Below, one piece after another: positions 9,468 through 18,746 of a DNA stretch of 64,000 nt; positions within the stretch are counted from its first letter, which is position 1, and each line of letters opens with the position of its first letter. The position numbers were made by a program, and so were the translations under genes. The stretch is from Gammaproteobacteria bacterium HGW-Gammaproteobacteria-13 (GTDB taxonomy: Bacteria; Pseudomonadota; Gammaproteobacteria; Pseudomonadales; Pseudomonadaceae). The stretch spans positions 62,001 to 126,000 of the forward strand of contig PGZH01000004.1 of NCBI GenBank assembly GCA_002840155.1. Direction: 5' to 3'. The notes beneath the pieces were generated by a model. That model searched no databases and was not told the DNA's origin. It saw only the letters and a program-made list of their open reading frames with translations.

Positions 9468-10490
9468 TTACCAGCGTGCGCGGGTCTCACCCAGCCAGCC
9501 AAGGGCGTTGTTGACCGGCACGCGCTCACCTTCCGGGCCGCGCAGAACACCCTCGAAATGTCCGAACCACTGCTGCGTATCTGCATAGAACGGCCCGAGC
9601 CGACGGTAGGCCTGGTGGCGCTGGCGTGGGCTGAAGGTCAGCTGTACGGCATCATCCGGGCTGCGCAGTTGCCAGGGGGCCAGTGGGTTGTGCGGCGCCT
9701 GGGTAATGGTGATGGGAGTATCCAGATGCTGCAGTTCGCCGCCAAACCACAGGGTGTTTTCCGACAGTCCGCTGTGGTCCGTCCAGCCGGCGCCGAAGTT
9801 GCCGGCGATACCGCCCGGCGCAGCAAAGGCGGCGCGGGTCCAGTGGCTGTTGAGTGGCCAGACGCCACGGCCGAAATCCAGCGAGGCAAAACTTTGCCCG
9901 GTGACGCAGCTGTAATGCTGTTTGCCCAACTGCACGCTGCCACTGCAGGGCAGGCCCAGTTGGCGGCTGGTGGCGTGAAAGCTATGCGGACCGAGCGGGG
10001 CGACCAGGTTGACCGAGTCCAGGTGGGCAGGGCGCTGAATATCCAGGGCTACTTGCAGCGGTTGGCCGCCAATATCTGGCGCATTGATGGTGATGCGCGT
10101 GCGTCCGGTGTGTTCAGCCACGCGCAGTTGCAGGCGTGGGTGGTTGAATTCGTGGCTGGCCTGCGGTTGGTCTGGCAGGTCACAGCCACGGCCGAACAGG
10201 CGGTATTGGCTGTAGGCGACGGCTTGGCCGCTTTGCAGATCAAGGAAGTAGGCAGCGGCATAACCCAGGTAGTCGAGGTCGGCCTGGGTAAACGAGAGCA
10301 TCCACTGCGGGGTGGTGATGCACCAATGGTTCCAGCGTTTGCGCCGGCCGAAGTGCCCGGGTATCGCGCAATCAATCATCGGTCTGGGCGACCAGCCGAT
10401 GGCCTGCGGGTTAAGCAGGCCGTGGCTATCGCATAGCGCGATGGCGGCAAGAGGCTCTGGGTGAGTGAAGCTGTTCATCGACACGTCCAT
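9468..10490 (-). CDS. DUF2804 family protein
   Basis: A protein of about 340 aa without signal peptide or membrane helix, rich in Trp, His and aromatic residues and with the predicted beta-rich fold of DUF2804 (segments such as KRWNHWCITTPQWMLSF, DFGRGVWP and NFGAGWTDHSGLSENTLWFGG). The family is thought to resemble hydratase/lipocalin-like AttH proteins, but its biochemical role is unproven. Start choice is uncertain: ATG 10490 (MDVSMNSFTHPEPL) follows a weak GAGG; 10478 and 10526 are also in frame. Single-gene unit. Confidence 0.82.
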   Translation of the reverse strand: MDVSMNSFTHPEPLAAIALCDSHGLLNPQAIGWSPRPMIDCAIPGHFGRRKRWNHWCITTPQWMLSFTQADLDYLGYAAAYFLDLQSGQAVAYSQYRLFGRGCDLPDQPQASHEFNHPRLQLRVAEHTGRTRITINAPDIGGQPLQVALDIQRPAHLDSVNLVAPLGPHSFHATSRQLGLPCSGSVQLGKQHYSCVTGQSFASLDFGRGVWPLNSHWTRAAFAAPGGIAGNFGAGWTDHSGLSENTLWFGGELQHLDTPITITQAPHNPLAPWQLRSPDDAVQLTFSPRQRHQAYRRLGPFYADTQQWFGHFEGVLRGPEGERVPVNNALGWLGETRARW

Positions 10491-10742
10491 GTGTGTGCTG
10501 GTGCCTCGCCTTTTGAGCGCCGGCACGCTGAAGCAGAAGATGGCTTATCTGGCCGAGCATGCACAGGCATTGGCCTGCTCGGCAAGTGCTGGCATTTTGG
10601 CCTTTAACCAGGCAGTGCGCCAGTGCACAGTTGTAGTGTGAGTTGATCGACGCGCTCACTGACTTGAGTGTGACCCGCGCTTGGGCACAAAATGCCGGCA
10701 ATTGAGTCCAACAGCACTCATTCCCTTCCTCAGGAGTAGTAC

Positions 10743-11243
10743 ATGTCACGTTTACCTGCCTTTTGCGCTGCCTTAATACTGACGTGCGGTAGTGCTCAGG
10801 TGCTCGCTGATGCCAAAAGCCACGCCGCTGACGCCGAGCGTTTCCTGCTGCTGGCCCGCGCCGACAAGCTGGCGGTACCGGTGTATGCCCAGGTGCAGCA
10901 GATGTTTGCCCAGCGTTTTGCCGAGAGCAATGCGCCGCAAAGCGAGAAGGCTGTGCTGGAAACCTACCAGGCCCAGGCCAATGCCGCCCTGGAGCATGCC
11001 GTAGGCTGGGACAAGCTCAAGCCGGATATGGTCAAGCTCTACACCAGTAACTTTAACGAGCAGGAAATGCAGGACCTGATTCGTTTCTACGAGTCGCCGC
11101 TGGGCAAGAAAGTCCTGGAGAAAATGCCGACACTGACCGCGCAGTCGGCGCAGTTGACCCAGGGCAAGCTGGAAGCCGCCGTACCCAAGGTCAACCAGCT
11201 GTTGGCGGAAATGACCAGCAAACTGACTCCAAAGAAGCCCTGA
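10743..11243 (+). CDS. Exported DUF2059 protein
   Basis: A 166-aa protein with a signal peptide (about 1-22, ending QVLA) and a helical DUF2059 domain, recognisable by the QEMQDLIRFYESPLGKKVLEKMP segment (about 102-123). These are periplasmic proteins of unknown function. A ribosome site AGGAG precedes the ATG. The next gene (bolA) begins 12 nt after the stop, so the two are probably one operon. Confidence 0.88.
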   Translation: MSRLPAFCAALILTCGSAQVLADAKSHAADAERFLLLARADKLAVPVYAQVQQMFAQRFAESNAPQSEKAVLETYQAQANAALEHAVGWDKLKPDMVKLYTSNFNEQEMQDLIRFYESPLGKKVLEKMPTLTAQSAQLTQGKLEAAVPKVNQLLAEMTSKLTPKKP

Positions 11244-11255
11244 GTGACAGTACCC

Positions 11256-11549
11256 ATGCCGAAAGTCGATTTGCTGCAAGCCGCTCTGCTGAGCCTGCAA
11301 CCCCAGCACCTTGAGGTGCTGGATGAAAGCCATATGCACAGCCGTGGCCTGGAAACCCATTACAAGGCGGTGATCGTCAGTGAACAGTTTGCTGGCCTGA
11401 ATGCGGTCAAGCGTCATCAGAAGGTCTATGCCGCTGTCGGTGAGCTGATGGGGCAGATTCACGCCCTGGCGCTGCACACCTACACGCCCGATGAATGGTC
11501 GCAGCAGGGCGTGGCTCCGGCTTCGCCGACCTGCAAGGGCGGCCACTGA
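11256..11549 (+). CDS. bolA: BolA family protein
   Basis: A 97-aa BolA/IbaG-like protein, a partner of monothiol glutaredoxins in iron-sulfur handling and stress-morphology control. The class II KH-like fold shows in LEVLDESHMHSRGLETHYK and LNAVKRHQKVYAAVGEL, with the invariant HALALHTYTPDEW near the C-terminus. The ATG at 11256 matches the family start (MPKVDLLQAAL); a GTG four codons earlier is possible. It is immediately downstream of the DUF2059 gene. Confidence 0.92.
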   Translation: MPKVDLLQAALLSLQPQHLEVLDESHMHSRGLETHYKAVIVSEQFAGLNAVKRHQKVYAAVGELMGQIHALALHTYTPDEWSQQGVAPASPTCKGGH

Positions 11550-11687
11550 GGCAATTCGCCTCTACACGGGATGCTTGAACGACAGTAAACTGCCGCCCCC
11601 GCCGGCTCTAGGTGAACAACCTGGGCCGGCGTATTTTTTTGTATCCCGGTCCGCCCTTTACGTGGGCGACTACTGAAGGACTTGCAC

Positions 11688-12626
11688 ATGACTGACAAGA
11701 TCGTTGTCGCCGCGCTGTATAAATTCGTTTCCCTGCCGGACTTCCACGCCCTGCGCGAGCCGCTGCTGCAATGCATGCTGGATAACGGCGTCAAAGGCAC
11801 CTTGCTGCTGGCCGAAGAGGGCATCAACGGCACCGTCTCCGGTTCGCGTGCCGCTATCGATGGCCTGATGGCCTGGTTTGATCTCGATCCGCGTCTGGCC
11901 GATATCGACCACAAAGAATCCTACTGCGACGAGCAACCGTTCTATCGCACCAAGGTCAAGCTGAAGAAGGAAATCGTCACCCTGGGCGTGCCCGGCGTCG
12001 ACCCGAACCAGAAGGTCGGCACCTACGTTGAGCCCAAGGACTGGAATGCGCTGATCTCAGACCCCGAAGTGCTGCTGATCGATACGCGCAACGATTACGA
12101 AGTGTCGATTGGCACCTTTGAAGGCGCGGTAGACCCGAAAACCAAGTCGTTCCGCGAATTTCCCGACTACATCAAGGCGCACTTCGACCCGGCCAAGCAC
12201 AAGAAAGTCGCAATGTTCTGCACCGGTGGCATCCGTTGTGAGAAGGCCTCCAGCTATATGCTCGGTGAAGGGTTTGAGGAGGTTTTCCACCTGAAGGGCG
12301 GCATTCTCAAGTACCTCGAAGAAGTGCCGCAGGAAGAGACCAAGTGGCAGGGCGACTGCTTCGTTTTCGATAACCGGGTTACTGTGCGTCATGACCTCAG
12401 CGAAGGCGATTACGACCAGTGCCACGCCTGCCGCACGCCGGTGTCGGTGGAAGATCGCCAGTCTGAGTTCTACACCCCTGGCGTCAGCTGCCCGCATTGC
12501 TGGGATTCGCTGCCAGAGAAAACCCGCGCCGGCGCCCGCGAGCGTCAGCGCCAGATCGAGCTGGCCAAGGCACGTAATCAGCCGCATCCGCTGGGCTACA
12601 ACCCCCGACTACACCGCGAGGCTTAA
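11688..12626 (+). CDS. trhO: tRNA uridine(34) hydroxylase, rhodanese family
   Basis: TrhO (formerly YceA/UPF0176) catalyses oxygen-dependent 5-hydroxylation of U34 in tRNA. The 312-aa protein has an N-terminal acylphosphatase-like domain ([17 protein letters not shown]), a central rhodanese domain with the catalytic Cys in [10 protein letters not shown], and a C-terminal cysteine-rich segment (CHACRTPV...CPHCWDSL) that looks metal-binding. The ATG at 11688 follows GAAGGA; an upstream in-frame ATG at 11682 would lie too close to this site. The DsbA-like gene starts 2 nt after the stop. Confidence 0.93.
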   Translation: MTDKIVVAALYKFVSLPDFHALREPLLQCMLDNGVKGTLLLAEEGINGTVSGSRAAIDGLMAWFDLDPRLADIDHKESYCDEQPFYRTKVKLKKEIVTLGVPGVDPNQKVGTYVEPKDWNALISDPEVLLIDTRNDYEVSIGTFEGAVDPKTKSFREFPDYIKAHFDPAKHKKVAMFCTGGIRCEKASSYMLGEGFEEVFHLKGGILKYLEEVPQEETKWQGDCFVFDNRVTVRHDLSEGDYDQCHACRTPVSVEDRQSEFYTPGVSCPHCWDSLPEKTRAGARERQRQIELAKARNQPHPLGYNPRLHREA

Positions 12627-12628
12627 GC

Positions 12629-13261
12629 ATGCAAGCACGCCTGCTCTATGTGATGGACCCGATGTGTTCATGGTGCTGGGGCTTTGCTCCGGTGCTCGAG
12701 TCCCTCGCCGAGCAGGCCGCTGCGGAAGGCGTCGGCCTGCAGTTGGTACTGGGTGGCTTGCGCCGTGATGGTGTGGCCATCGATGCTGCCGCCCGCGTGC
12801 GTTACCTGGGGTACTGGCAGGCGGTGAATGCCAGTACCGGCCAGCTGTTCAACTTCAACGCCGGTTTGCCCGAAGGCTTGATCTATGACACCGAGCCGGC
12901 CTGCCGTGCATTGGTTACGGCGCGCAACCTGGCTCCCGAGCTGGTCTGGCCGCTGACTCAGTTGATCCAGCGCGCGTTCTATACCGAAGGCGTGGATGTC
13001 ACCCGCGCCAGCGTGCTGGTGGAGTTGGCCGAGCGCGCCGGGATTCCGCGCATCGTGTTTGCCGAAGCCTTCGACAGCGCCGCGCAGCGAGCCGCCACCG
13101 CCGCTGATTTCAGCTGGACTCAGGATCTGGGCATCGCCGGCTTTCCCACCCTGTTGGCCGAACGCAACGGCCAGCTAGCGTTGCTGACCAACGGCTATCA
13201 ACCCCTGGATGTGCTGCAGCCTTTGCTCGCGCGTTGGCTGGAGCGGGTTACCCATGCCTGA
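12629..13261 (+). CDS. DsbA-family thioredoxin-fold protein
   Basis: A 210-aa cytoplasmic thiol-disulfide oxidoreductase of the DsbA/FrnE-like family. The CXXC motif is CSWC at residues 13-16 (MDPMCSWCWGF), with the cis-proline loop in GIAGFPTLL near residue 180. There is no signal peptide, so it is not the periplasmic DsbA; FrnE-like proteins of this length are common in Pseudomonas. It is 2 nt from trhO and overlaps the ABC exporter gene by 8 nt, so the three form an operon. Confidence 0.87.
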   Translation: MQARLLYVMDPMCSWCWGFAPVLESLAEQAAAEGVGLQLVLGGLRRDGVAIDAAARVRYLGYWQAVNASTGQLFNFNAGLPEGLIYDTEPACRALVTARNLAPELVWPLTQLIQRAFYTEGVDVTRASVLVELAERAGIPRIVFAEAFDSAAQRAATAADFSWTQDLGIAGFPTLLAERNGQLALLTNGYQPLDVLQPLLARWLERVTHA

Positions 13262-15032
13262 TCGTTTGAGTTGGGCGGAAATTCGTCGGCTGGCCCTGCA
13301 GCATAAAAAAGCCCTGATCCTGGCCAATCTGGTGGCGGTGTTTGCCACCCTGTGCAGCGTGCCGATTCCGCTGTTGCTGCCGCTGCTGGTCGACGAAGTG
13401 TTGCTCAACGACGGTGATGCCGCACTCAAGGTGATGGACAACTTCCTGCCGGCCAACTGGGAAACCGCTGCCGGCTATATCGGCCTGATGCTGGTGCTGA
13501 CCCTGTTTCTGCGCGGCGGTGCACTGATCTTCAACGTGCTGCAGGCGCGGCTGTTTGCCCGGCTGTCCAAGGACATCGTCTACCGCATCCGCATGCGCCT
13601 GATCGAGCGACTCAAGCGCATTTCCCTCGGCGAATACGAAAGCCTCGGCGGCGGCACCGTGACCACTCACCTGGTCACCGACCTGGACACCCTGGATAAA
13701 TTTGTTGGCGAAACCCTCAGCCGCTTTCTGGTGGCGGTGCTGACCCTGGCCGGCACCTCGGCGATCCTGATCTGGATGCACTGGCAGCTGGCGCTGTTGA
13801 TTCTGCTGTTCAACCCCCTGGTGATCTACGCCACGGTGCTGTTGGGCAAACGGGTCAAACACCTGAAGAAGCTGGAAAACGACAGCACCTCGCGTTTTAC
13901 CCAAGCGCTGACTGAAACCCTCGAAGCGATTCAGGAAATCCGTGCCGGCAACCGCCAGGGCTTCTTTCTCGGTCGCCTCGGTGGCCGCGCCAAGGAAGTG
14001 CGCGACTACGCCGTCGCCTCGCAATGGAAGACCGACGCCTCGAATCGCGCCAGTGGCCTGCTGTTCCAGTTCGGCATCGACGTGTTCCGCGCCGCCGCCA
14101 TGCTCACCGTGCTGTTCTCCGACCTGTCGATTGGCCAGATGCTCGCGGTGTTCAGCTACCTGTGGTTTATGATCGGCCCGGTCGAGCAACTGCTTAGCCT
14201 GCAATATGCCTTCTACGCCGCCGGCGGCGCGCTGACGCGGATCAATGAGCTGCTGGCACGCAAGGACGAGCCGCAATACCCCGGCCGCGTCGACCCATTC
14301 AAGGGCCGCGATACGGTGGGTATCGAGGTCAGCGATTTGACCTTCGCCTATAACGATGAACCGGTACTGGATCACCTCAACCTGAGCATTGCACCCGGTG
14401 AGAAGGTCGCCATAGTCGGTGCCAGCGGCGGCGGCAAGAGCACTTTGGTGCAGCTGCTGCTCGGCCTGTATACGCCGCAGGCCGGGACCATTCGATTTGG
14501 CGGCAGCAGTCAGGAAGAAATCGGCCTGGAAGCGGTGCGTGAACACGTCGCGGTGGTGCTGCAGCACCCGGCGCTGTTCAACGACACGGTGCGCGCCAAC
14601 CTGTGCATGGGCCGCGAGCGCAGTGATGAGGCCTGCTGGCGCGCGTTGGAAATCGCCCAGCTGGCAGACACCATTCGCGGTTTGCCACAGGGCCTGGACA
14701 GCATTGTCGGCCGCTCCGGCGTACGCCTGTCCGGGGGCCAGCGTCAGCGCCTGGCCATTGCCCGGATGGTGCTGGCTGAACCGAAAGTGGTGATTCTGGA
14801 TGAAGCCACTTCGGCCCTGGATGCCGCCACCGAGTACGCCCTGCACCAGGCGCTCAACCAGTTCCTGCATGGCCGCACCACGCTGATCATCGCCCACCGC
14901 CTGAGCGCGGTGAAACAGGCGGATCGGGTGCTGGTATTCGACGGCGGCAGCATCGCCGAAGACGGCGGCCACCAGCAACTGATCGCTGACGGCGGGCTCT
15001 ACGCCAAGCTCTACGGTCATCTGCAGCACTGA
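13254..15032 (+). CDS. ABC exporter, fused permease and ATPase
   Basis: A 592-aa half-transporter of the MsbA/lipid-drug exporter type. Six hydrophobic segments span about residues 20-310. The nucleotide-binding domain follows with Walker A GASGGGKST, the Q-loop region VVLQHPALFNDTV, signature LSGGQRQRLAIARM, Walker B VVILDEATSALD and the switch His in IIAHRLSAV. It would act as a homodimer. The ATG at 13254 overlaps the preceding gene by 8 nt; an upstream in-frame start at 13209 lies wholly in that gene. Substrate unknown. Confidence 0.92.
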   Translation: MPDRLSWAEIRRLALQHKKALILANLVAVFATLCSVPIPLLLPLLVDEVLLNDGDAALKVMDNFLPANWETAAGYIGLMLVLTLFLRGGALIFNVLQARLFARLSKDIVYRIRMRLIERLKRISLGEYESLGGGTVTTHLVTDLDTLDKFVGETLSRFLVAVLTLAGTSAILIWMHWQLALLILLFNPLVIYATVLLGKRVKHLKKLENDSTSRFTQALTETLEAIQEIRAGNRQGFFLGRLGGRAKEVRDYAVASQWKTDASNRASGLLFQFGIDVFRAAAMLTVLFSDLSIGQMLAVFSYLWFMIGPVEQLLSLQYAFYAAGGALTRINELLARKDEPQYPGRVDPFKGRDTVGIEVSDLTFAYNDEPVLDHLNLSIAPGEKVAIVGASGGGKSTLVQLLLGLYTPQAGTIRFGGSSQEEIGLEAVREHVAVVLQHPALFNDTVRANLCMGRERSDEACWRALEIAQLADTIRGLPQGLDSIVGRSGVRLSGGQRQRLAIARMVLAEPKVVILDEATSALDAATEYALHQALNQFLHGRTTLIIAHRLSAVKQADRVLVFDGGSIAEDGGHQQLIADGGLYAKLYGHLQH

Positions 15033-15049
15033 GATCTTCTGTGGCAAAA

Positions 15050-15122
15050 GTAGGGTGGATGACGCCTTTTTCATCCACCGCGAGGCCGCATTGGTGGATG
15101 GGTAAAGCGTCATCCACCCTAC
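15050..15122. repeat. Inverted-repeat element, GTAGGGTGGATGACG type (copy 1)
   Basis: Ends are GTAGGGTGGATGACG and CGTCATCCACCCTAC, inverted, with a second TCATCCACC/GGTGGATG pair inside. A near-identical element is at 60804-60871. Small, paired, intergenic and palindromic, it behaves like a Pseudomonas REPIN. Confidence 0.8.
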
Positions 15123-15155
15123 GGTTCCTAGCAAAGCATTAAACGCATCGCTATT

Positions 15156-15216
15156 TCGCGGGCATGGCCCGCTCCTACGTCCGGTGTTTCCCCGTAGGAG
15201 CGGGCCATGCCCGCGA
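15156..15216. repeat. REP doublet (REPIN), GTAGGAGCGGGCC type
   Basis: Two perfect 24-bp inverted arms (15156-15179 and 15193-15216) around a 13-bp spacer. The core GTAGGAGCGGGCCATGCCCGCG is the common Pseudomonas REP sequence, written here in two arms. It lies 34 bp from the preceding element, in the 453-bp gap between the ABC exporter and hpd. Confidence 0.85.
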
Positions 15217-15283
15217 TTTGTTGTGGATTTCAATCAGGCCTGGGGCAATGCGGCCTCGCACCTGGCAGTTAAATCGACCGCTT

Positions 15284-15301
15284 TGTAAATTTATCGTTAC
15301 A
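15284..15301. promoter_or_regulatory. TyrR/PhhR-type box upstream of hpd
   Basis: TGTAAATTTATCGTTACA matches TGTAAA-N6-TTTACA at 11 of 12 defined positions. It lies 185 bp upstream of the hpd ATG. The same half-site pair, GTAAA-N6-GTTAC, occurs in the phhA/phhR intergenic region. PhhR-dependent activation is inference. Confidence 0.65.
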
Positions 15302-15485
15302 CATGGTGGGTGCTTGCAGTCAGCAAACACGCTGTTTTCCTGGGTGTATTAAAAACTTGCCGAAAGCCTGAGCCGCGCCTGGGGCAGGGTGCTCTGGGCC
15401 CGCTTGTTAGCGGGGCTGCGCTCGGTTGTTATGAGGTCAATCCCGCTGACGCAGCGGCTGATCAAAACAACAACGAGGAGGCGCA

Positions 15486-16568
15486 ATGAACGCCGTGAAC
15501 AAGATCGAACAGCACAACCCTATCGGTACCGACGGCTTCGAGTTCGTTGAATACACCGCGCCGACCCCGGAAGGCATCCAGCAGCTGCGTGAGCTGTTCA
15601 CTGCCATGGGCTTTACCGAAACGGCCAAGCACCGCTCGAAAGAGGTCTGGCTGTTCCAGCAGAACGACATCAACTTCGTGCTTAACGGCAGCCCCACCGG
15701 GCACGTGCGCGAGTTCGGCCTGAAGCACGGCCCGAGTGCCTGCGCCATGGCCTTCCGCGTGCAGAACGCCGCCCAGGCCGCCGCTTATGTGGAATCCCAA
15801 GGTGCCAAACTGGTGGGCAGCCACGCCAACTTCGGCGAGCTGAATATCCCCTGCGTGGAAGGTATTGGTGGTTCGCTGCTGTATCTGGTGGACCGCTTCG
15901 GCGACAAGACCATCTACGACGTCGACTTCGAGTACATCGAAGGGCGCACGCCGAACGATAACGCGGTCGGCCTGAAAGAGCTGGATCACCTGACCCACAA
16001 CGTCAAACGCGGGCAGATGGACGTGTGGTCGGGATTCTACGAGCGCATCGCCAACTTCCGCGAGATCCGCTACTTCGATATCGAAGGCAAGCTTACCGGC
16101 CTGCTGTCGCGCGCCATGACCGCACCCTGCGGCAAGATCCGCATCCCGATCAACGAGTCGGCTGATGACAAGTCGCAGATCGAGGAATTTATCCGCGAGT
16201 ACCAGGGCGAGGGTATCCAGCATATCGCCCTGAGCAGCGAGGACATTTACGCCACCGTGCGTCAGCTGCGCGCCAATGGCGTGGATTTTATGGTCACTCC
16301 CGGTACTTACTACGACAAGGTCGATACCCGCGTGGCCGGGCATGGCGAGCCGACCGATGTGCTGCGTGATCTGAGCATCCTGATCGACGGCGCGCCGGGC
16401 GATGACGGCATCCTGCTGCAGATTTTTACCAATACTGTGATTGGCCCGATCTTCTTCGAGATCATCCAGCGCAAGGGCAACCAGGGCTTTGGCGAGGGCA
16501 ACTTCAAGGCCCTGTTCGAGTCCATCGAGGAAGACCAGATCAAGCGCGGCGTGATTTCCGCGGACTGA
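15486..16568 (+). CDS. hpd: 4-hydroxyphenylpyruvate dioxygenase
   Basis: Converts 4-hydroxyphenylpyruvate to homogentisate with O2. The 360-aa protein has two VOC-type halves, and the three Fe(II) ligands are readable in the C-terminal half: His168 (LDHLTHNV), His246 (IQHIALSS) and Glu325 (FFEIIQRKG). The C-terminal GFGEGNFKALFESIE helix that gates the active site is intact. A strong ribosome site (ACGAGGAGGC) precedes ATG 15486. First gene of the homogentisate operon, with a PhhR-type box upstream. Confidence 0.96.
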   Translation: MNAVNKIEQHNPIGTDGFEFVEYTAPTPEGIQQLRELFTAMGFTETAKHRSKEVWLFQQNDINFVLNGSPTGHVREFGLKHGPSACAMAFRVQNAAQAAAYVESQGAKLVGSHANFGELNIPCVEGIGGSLLYLVDRFGDKTIYDVDFEYIEGRTPNDNAVGLKELDHLTHNVKRGQMDVWSGFYERIANFREIRYFDIEGKLTGLLSRAMTAPCGKIRIPINESADDKSQIEEFIREYQGEGIQHIALSSEDIYATVRQLRANGVDFMVTPGTYYDKVDTRVAGHGEPTDVLRDLSILIDGAPGDDGILLQIFTNTVIGPIFFEIIQRKGNQGFGEGNFKALFESIEEDQIKRGVISAD

Positions 16569-16623
16569 TAGCGGGTTCTGCCCCGCGACCGGGGTCGGGT
16601 TCATCCCACGATGGAGTTCTGTT

Positions 16624-17763
16624 ATGAGCCGTAACTGGATCAGTTTTCCCCTGCGTGAAGGCGAGTGTTCGCGTCAGGCGCACTGCGATTTCCCCGCGGG
16701 CACCTACGAGCGCGAGATGGGCCGTGAGGGCTTTTTCGGGCCTACGGCGCACCTGCACCACAAGCATCCTCCCACCGGCTGGATCGATTGGCAGGGGCCG
16801 CTGCGACCGCATGCGTTCAACTTCAATGATATTTCCAGCGAGCGCGACTGCCCGTTGGCTGCGCCGCTGACCCTGCATAACAGCGATGTGAAGCTGCGCG
16901 TGTGGAAAACCCACGGCGCCATGCGCCATCTGGTGCGCAACGCCGATGGCGATGACCTGCTGTTTATTCATGAGGGAGCAGGGCACTTCTACTGCGACTT
17001 TGGTCATTTGACCTACCGCGACGGCGACTACCTGCTGATTCCGCGCGGCACCGCCTGGCGTATCGAGACCAGCGAGCCGACCTTTATGCTGCTGATCGAA
17101 AGCACCGACGGCGCCTACCAGCTGCCGGATAAGGGCTTGCTCGGCCCGCAGGCGATCTTCGACCCTGCGGTACTCGATCATCCGCGTATCGATGACTCCT
17201 TCAAGGCGCAGCAGGACGAAAACACCTGGCAGATCCGCATCAAGCGCCGTGGCCAGATCAGCACCGTGACCTATCCCTACAACCCGCTGGATGTGGTCGG
17301 CTGGCATGGCGACAACACCGTGGTGCGTCTGAACTGGCGCGATATCCGCCCGCTGATGAGCCACCGTTATCACCTGCCGCCGTCGGCGCACACCACCTTC
17401 GTCGCCAACGGTTTTGTGATCTGCACCTTTACCCCGCGCCCGGTCGAGAGCGACCCCGGTGCGCTGAAGGTGCCGTTCTATCACAACAACGATGACTACG
17501 ACGAAGTGCTGTTCTACCACCGTGGCAACTTCTTCAGCCGCGACAATATCGAGCAGGGCATGGTCACTCTGCACCCCTGCGGCTTCCCCCACGGTCCGCA
17601 CCCCAAAGCACTGAAAAAGGCGCAGACCGATCCGGCGACCTTTATCGATGAAGTGGCGGTGATGATCGATACCCGCCGCGCCCTGGAAGTCGGCGAAGCC
17701 GCCGCTGGTGTAGATGTTCCCGAATATGTGAATTCCTGGCGTGCGCCGGGCAAGGAATCCTGA
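16624..17763 (+). CDS. hmgA: Homogentisate 1,2-dioxygenase, short form
   Basis: Opens the ring of homogentisate to maleylacetoacetate. The 379-aa protein is shorter than the classical HmgA (about 430 aa) and belongs to a divergent cupin-type version. Two cupin regions can be seen (about 95-165 and 270-330). Likely iron ligands are His287 and Glu294 (FYHNNDDYDEVLFYHRG) and a His of HGPHP at 323-326. Identity is supported by its position between hpd and fah. GGAG precedes the ATG; the stop and next start overlap as TGATG. Confidence 0.88.
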   Translation: MSRNWISFPLREGECSRQAHCDFPAGTYEREMGREGFFGPTAHLHHKHPPTGWIDWQGPLRPHAFNFNDISSERDCPLAAPLTLHNSDVKLRVWKTHGAMRHLVRNADGDDLLFIHEGAGHFYCDFGHLTYRDGDYLLIPRGTAWRIETSEPTFMLLIESTDGAYQLPDKGLLGPQAIFDPAVLDHPRIDDSFKAQQDENTWQIRIKRRGQISTVTYPYNPLDVVGWHGDNTVVRLNWRDIRPLMSHRYHLPPSAHTTFVANGFVICTFTPRPVESDPGALKVPFYHNNDDYDEVLFYHRGNFFSRDNIEQGMVTLHPCGFPHGPHPKALKKAQTDPATFIDEVAVMIDTRRALEVGEAAAGVDVPEYVNSWRAPGKES

Positions 17764-18746
17764 TGAAACTCGCATCACTGAAGCAAGGCCGCGACGGCGT
17801 ACTCGTCGTGGTATCACGCGATCTAAGCCGCGCCACTGAAGTCCCGGCAATTGCCGTCACCCTGCAGGCCGCGCTGGATAACTGGGCGGTGGCCAAACCC
17901 AAGCTGGAGGCGGTGTATCAGCGTCTCAATGATGGCCTGGAAGAGGGCGCGTTTGCCTTTGATCAGGCCGCCTGCCATAGCCCGTTGCCGCGTGCCTATC
18001 ACTGGGCCGACGGCAGTGCCTACGTCAATCATGTGGAGTTGGTGCGCAAGGCGCGTGGCGCCGAAATCCCGGAAAGCTTCTGGCATGACCCGCTGATGTA
18101 CCAGGGCGGTGCCGACTGCTTTATCCCACCGCACAGCCCAATCCAGATGGCGGACGAGGCCTGGGGCATCGACCTGGAAGCCGAGATTGCGGTGATCACC
18201 GATGACGTGCCGATGGGCGCGACCGCCGCCGAGGCCGCCGGGCATATCCAGCTGCTGATGCTGGTCAACGATGTGTCGCTGCGTAACCTGATTCCCGGTG
18301 AGCTGGCCAAGGGCTTTGGTTTCTACCAGAGCAAACCGTCGTCGAGCTTCTCGCCGGTGGCGATTACCCCGGATGAGCTGGGTGATACCTGGCGCGATGG
18401 CAAGGTGCATCGCCCGCTGGTGTCGCATATCAACGGCGCGCTGTTTGGTCAGCCGGATGCCGGCGTGGACATGACCTTCAACTTCCCGACCCTGGTGGCT
18501 CACGCCGCCAAGACCCGGCCGTTGTGCTGCGGCACCATCATCGGTTCCGGCACCGTGTCGAACTACGACCGCAGCGCGGGTTCCAGCTGCCTGGCAGAGA
18601 AACGCATGCTGGAAATCATCGAGAGCGGCGAGGCGAAAACCCCGTTCCTCAAGTTCGGTGACCGGGTGCGTATCGAAATGTTCGACGCCGCTGGCCATAG
18701 CCTGTTCGGCGCCATCGATCAGGCGGTGGAGCGCTATGAACACTGA
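17763..18746 (+). CDS. fahA: Fumarylacetoacetate hydrolase
   Basis: Cleaves fumarylacetoacetate to fumarate and acetoacetate, the last step of tyrosine degradation. The 327-aa protein has the FAH fold: an N-terminal cap (about 1-90), then a metal-binding core with acidic ligands in the AWGIDLEAEIAVITDDVP segment (Glu-x-Glu) and LLMLVNDVSLRN, and the catalytic glycine-rich GTIIGSGTVSN turn. It is the short single-subunit type rather than the 430-aa eukaryotic type. Overlaps hmgA by 1 nt and maiA by 11 nt. Confidence 0.9.
   Translation: MKLASLKQGRDGVLVVVSRDLSRATEVPAIAVTLQAALDNWAVAKPKLEAVYQRLNDGLEEGAFAFDQAACHSPLPRAYHWADGSAYVNHVELVRKARGAEIPESFWHDPLMYQGGADCFIPPHSPIQMADEAWGIDLEAEIAVITDDVPMGATAAEAAGHIQLLMLVNDVSLRNLIPGELAKGFGFYQSKPSSSFSPVAITPDELGDTWRDGKVHRPLVSHINGALFGQPDAGVDMTFNFPTLVAHAAKTRPLCCGTIIGSGTVSNYDRSAGSSCLAEKRMLEIIESGEAKTPFLKFGDRVRIEMFDAAGHSLFGAIDQAVERYEH

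Noticed and set aside
13248..15233. Minus-strand ORF of 661 codons opposite the ABC exporter
   Set aside because: Shadow of a complete ABC exporter with all ATPase motifs; the antisense product is Gln/His-rich without a recognisable fold.
15462..17850. Two long minus-strand ORFs opposite hpd and hmgA
   Set aside because: They lie wholly over genes with intact catalytic residues and have no ribosome sites or motifs.
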